Positions 5,127-7,196 of a stretch of 7,196 nt of DNA are shown piece after piece. Position 1 is the stretch's first letter; each line of letters begins with the position of its first letter. A model generated the notes under the pieces. The model was not told where the DNA came from. It saw only the letters and a program-made list of their open reading frames with translations, and ran no database searches. Source of the DNA: Wenzhouxiangella sp. (GTDB lineage: Bacteria; Pseudomonadota; Gammaproteobacteria; Xanthomonadales; Wenzhouxiangellaceae); NCBI GenBank assembly GCA_021767625.1, contig JAASTB010000119.1, forward strand, positions 1-7,196, read 5' to 3'. The position numbers were made by a program, and so were the translations under genes.

Positions 5127-6884
5127 ATGACCGAGCACACCTTCATCAAGGGCAAGGACCTCGATCTCGAGAGCAGCATCCAGCGGATGACCGCAAAGCT
5201 CGAGGCCCTGGGAATCCATGTCGAGGAGGCCTCCTGGCTCAATCCCGTGGCCAACGTCTACTCCGTGCATATTCGAGACCGGGATTGCGGGCTGATGTTC
5301 ACCAATGGCAAGGGGGCCTCGGCCAAGGCCTGCCTGGCCAGTGCGCTGGGCGAGTATTTCGAGCGTCTCAGCTGCAATTATTTCTTTGCGGATTTTTACC
5401 TGGGCGAGGATTTCGCCCGCGACGACTTCGTCCATTATCCGAACGAGCGCTGGTTTCCAGTGGAAGGTGATGCGATCCTTCCAGGCTTGCTGGATGAAAC
5501 CCTCTGGGGACATTACGACCCGGAAGGCGAGATGCGCGCGTTTCATCTCTTCGATACCAATTCGGGGCATTTCGAACGCGGCATCTGCGCGCTGCCCTAC
5601 ACGCGCCAACGGGATGGCGCGACCCTGTGGTTTCCCGTGAGCCTGATCGGCAACCTGTACGTGAGCAACGGGATGTCGGCGGGTAACACCGCCAACGAAG
5701 CGCGCGTGCAGGGATTGTCCGAGGTCTTCGAGCGCTACGTGAAGAACCGGATCATCGCCGAGGGGATCTGCCTGCCCGAGGTCCCGGCGGCTGTCATCGA
5801 TCGATTCCCGCGCGTGCGCGCGGCGATCGAGGAACTCACCGGCCATGGTTTCCGGCTCCGGGTGTGCGATGCGTCTCTGGGTGGCCGCTATCCGGTGATG
5901 AACGTAACCCTCGTCAACCCCGCCGACGGCGGTGTGTTCGCCTCGTTCGGGGCGCATCCCGCCTTCGAAGTGGCCCTGGAGCGGTCGCTCACCGAACTGT
6001 TACAGGGACGGGGGCTCGACCAACTGGATGTCTTCCAGCCGCCCACCTTCGACAACGAGGCGGTCGCCGATCACCACAACCTGGAGACGCACTTCATCGA
6101 CTCCAGCGGCCTGGTGTCCTATGACTTTTTCGGTGACGTGCCGGATTTCGAGTTCGTGGACTGGGACCACGACGCGTCCACGGGGCGCGAGTTCGAATAT
6201 CTCTGCCAGACCGTCCACGAGCTGGGGCACGACGTCTACATCATGGATTACGAGCACCTGGGCGTTTATGCCTGTCGTATCCTCGTGCCGGGCATGTCGG
6301 AGATCTATCCCGTCGACGAGCTGGTCTGGAACAACAACAACGAGGGGGCGCGGCTGCGCGAGACGATTCTTTCCTTGCACGCGCTCGATGAAAGCGCCTG
6401 GCGGGATCTACTTGAGCAGCTCGAGACCGGCGGCTACAGCGACTTCCAGGGTGTGGCCGAATTTATCGGTATCGCGCCTGACATGGGCTCCGTGTGGGCC
6501 GGCCTGCGTATCGGCGAACTCAAGGCGATGCTGGCGCTGGCCATTGGCGATCACGACGCGGCGTCCGAGTGGGTGGAATGGTGCCTGCAGCTCGGCCAGC
6601 TCACGCCGGAGCGCGCCGGGCTCTACCGAGCCATCGAGGCACTACTGAATCTTGAGCTGGATGACGACCGCGACCTGTCGCGCTATCGTGCGGGCCTCGA
6701 GCTCGTGCACGGGGTCGAGATGATGGACCGTGCCCGCGCGCTGGTCTCGGGTGAGGCCCGTTTCGACGGGCTGCACAGCCCGGGGCTCAGCCTGGAGGGG
6801 TTCGAGCGCCACCAAAGGCTACTGGAAGGCTATGCCAAGCTCCACCGGGCGAAGGCCGCCCACTGGAGAGGCCAGGGCGGTTAG
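5127..6884 (+). CDS. ycaO: YcaO protein, orthologue of E. coli YcaO (ribosomal S12 methylthiolation accessory factor)
   Basis: YcaO-domain proteins use ATP to activate a peptide backbone amide. In E. coli YcaO is linked to RimO-dependent beta-methylthiolation of ribosomal protein S12. The 585-residue product matches E. coli YcaO block by block: TFIKGKDLDLESSIQR at the start, EEASWLNPVANVYSVHIRD (33-51), the acidic ATP-site helix ALGEYFERLS (73-82), and NLYVSNGMSAGNT (176-188). SEVFERYVKNRIIAE (198-212), ASFGAHPAFEVALERSLTELLQGRG (272-296) and DYEHLGVYACRILVPGMS (374-391) continue the match. The last 120 or so residues form the helical C-terminal domain of this subfamily, ending KLHRAKAAHW. 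The proline-rich C terminus of azole-forming YcaO enzymes is absent, and no partner dehydrogenase, docking protein or precursor peptide is nearby, so a natural-product role is unlikely. The ribosome-binding site is weak (GAG at 5113-5115). Confidence 0.95.
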   Translation: MTEHTFIKGKDLDLESSIQRMTAKLEALGIHVEEASWLNPVANVYSVHIRDRDCGLMFTNGKGASAKACLASALGEYFERLSCNYFFADFYLGEDFARDDFVHYPNERWFPVEGDAILPGLLDETLWGHYDPEGEMRAFHLFDTNSGHFERGICALPYTRQRDGATLWFPVSLIGNLYVSNGMSAGNTANEARVQGLSEVFERYVKNRIIAEGICLPEVPAAVIDRFPRVRAAIEELTGHGFRLRVCDASLGGRYPVMNVTLVNPADGGVFASFGAHPAFEVALERSLTELLQGRGLDQLDVFQPPTFDNEAVADHHNLETHFIDSSGLVSYDFFGDVPDFEFVDWDHDASTGREFEYLCQTVHELGHDVYIMDYEHLGVYACRILVPGMSEIYPVDELVWNNNNEGARLRETILSLHALDESAWRDLLEQLETGGYSDFQGVAEFIGIAPDMGSVWAGLRIGELKAMLALAIGDHDAASEWVEWCLQLGQLTPERAGLYRAIEALLNLELDDDRDLSRYRAGLELVHGVEMMDRARALVSGEARFDGLHSPGLSLEGFERHQRLLEGYAKLHRAKAAHWRGQGG

Positions 6885-6916
6885 CCCGTTCGGCCGTTCA
6901 GCGTGCGTGTCCGTGG

Positions 6917-7028
6917 AGGTGCGCATCGATCCCGAAGGCGGTGAGAGCCCTCAGGGCCGTAGAAACGAAAAAGGCCCCGACATCAAGTCGAGGCCTTCAT
7001 CCTATATGGCTCCCCGGGACGGGCACGA
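6917..7028. repeat. 112-base repeat core, copy 1
   Basis: Starts with aggtgcgcatc and ends with cgggcacga. It is identical to copy 2 except at two positions (G at 6928 for A, T at 6930 for C). It holds, from left to right on the + strand, a small GCCC-TCA-GGGC stem (6947-6957), the - strand terminator (6968-6997), and a tRNA 3'-end-like sequence (7007-7022). Confidence 0.95.
6968..6997 (-). terminator. - strand intrinsic terminator in repeat copy 1
   Basis: The stem pairs 6971-6981 with 6987-6997 around loop 6982-6986. On the - strand the only imperfect pair (6977/6991) becomes a G-U wobble, giving a continuous 11-bp stem followed by UUUUU from AAAAA at 6968-6972. On the + strand the same pair is a C-A mismatch and only TT follows. 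The asymmetry points to - strand transcription arriving from the right. Confidence 0.8.
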
Positions 7029-7084
7029 CAAATCCGTCGGGAACGGATTTGGACGCGCAGCGCCCGCAGGGTGCGCGCCAGGGA

Positions 7085-7196
7085 AGGTGCGCATCAACCC
7101 CGAAGGCGGTGAGAGCCCTCAGGGCCGTAGAAACGAAAAAGGCCCCGACATCAAGTCGAGGCCTTCATCCTATATGGCTCCCCGGGACGGGCACGA
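7085..7196. repeat. 112-base repeat core, copy 2 (reaches the window edge)
   Basis: Same content as copy 1, displaced by 168 bases. The repeat may continue beyond 7196, so its true length and the number of copies cannot be told. Confidence 0.95.
7136..7165 (-). terminator. - strand intrinsic terminator in repeat copy 2
   Basis: Identical to the one in copy 1: the stem pairs 7139-7149 with 7155-7165, and A-tract 7136-7140 gives the U-run on the - strand. Confidence 0.8.

Larger units (their letters stand above)
6885..7196. repeat. Gene-free stretch with a 168-base-period tandem repeat
   Basis: No plausible protein gene lies in these 312 bases. Comparing the stretch with itself at an offset of 168 gives a 112-base core, 6917-7028 against 7085-7196, with only two differences (6928 and 6930). 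There is weaker similarity for about 18 bases before each core (6899-6916 against 7067-7084). The first unit is therefore about 6899-7066, and the second starts at about 7067 and is cut by the window end. Each core carries a - strand terminator and a tRNA 3'-end-like sequence. The 3' flank of ycaO has no good + strand terminator apart from the reverse side of these hairpins. Confidence 0.9.

Noticed and set aside
5019..5957. A 312-codon open frame on the - strand opposite ycaO
   Set aside because: It is antisense to the strongly conserved YcaO reading frame, and no domain is recognisable.
5127..6884. A thiazole/oxazole natural-product cluster around the YcaO gene
   Set aside because: The protein is the E. 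coli-type orthologue without the proline-rich C terminus, and there is no precursor peptide, docking protein or dehydrogenase within the window.
7029..7051. A full tRNA gene on the - strand whose anticodon arm would be this hairpin
   Set aside because: The loop on the - strand looks like an anticodon loop at first glance (TTCCCGA). The spacing to the CCA end is about eight bases short, there is no proper T-arm or D-arm, and no matching 5' acceptor strand.
6917..7196. A CRISPR array
   Set aside because: The repeat is far too long (112 bases), there are only two copies, and the structure is that of a terminator rather than a CRISPR repeat.

Overview
This window is a gammaproteobacterial chromosome segment with a GC-rich, housekeeping character. 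Two things point there. The gene order is rpsA - ihfB - lapA - lapB - pyrF - comEA-like - galU, and every protein closely resembles its enterobacterial or pseudomonad counterpart. The last gene, ycaO, is alignable with E. coli YcaO over nearly its whole length (585 residues, against 586 as I recall). I cannot name the genus. Nothing in the coding part looks horizontally acquired.

All recognised genes are on the + strand. Positions 1-995 hold the 3' part of rpsA (ribosomal protein S1), closed by a strong intrinsic terminator. ihfB (1094-1399) follows, and its stop codon lies inside its own terminator stem. Next come lapA and lapB (1459-2969), which overlap by one base, and pyrF (2991-3689), 21 bases further on; these three look like one transcription unit. 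A 136-base leader with several small structures precedes a secreted helix-hairpin-helix protein of the ComEA family (3826-4095). galU (4168-5046) and ycaO (5127-6884) are each preceded by an intrinsic terminator, so they look like separate units.

Functional themes are translation (S1; YcaO, linked in E. coli to modification of ribosomal protein S12), DNA architecture (IHF-beta), envelope assembly (LapA/LapB control of lipopolysaccharide synthesis; GalU supplies UDP-glucose for surface polysaccharides), pyrimidine synthesis (PyrF) and possibly DNA uptake (ComEA-like).

The only stretch that genes do not explain is 6885-7196, after ycaO. It contains the start of a tandem repeat with a 168-base period. 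A 112-base core is present twice with only two differences, and the second copy runs to the window edge. Each core carries an intrinsic terminator oriented for the - strand. Just upstream of it, in the - strand sense, is a short sequence resembling the 3' end of a tRNA (T-stem half, acceptor half, G discriminator, CCA). It may be a duplicated tRNA 3' end, an attachment-site remnant or a tandem small-RNA locus. The window ends too early to decide. I see no convincing new multi-gene system here.
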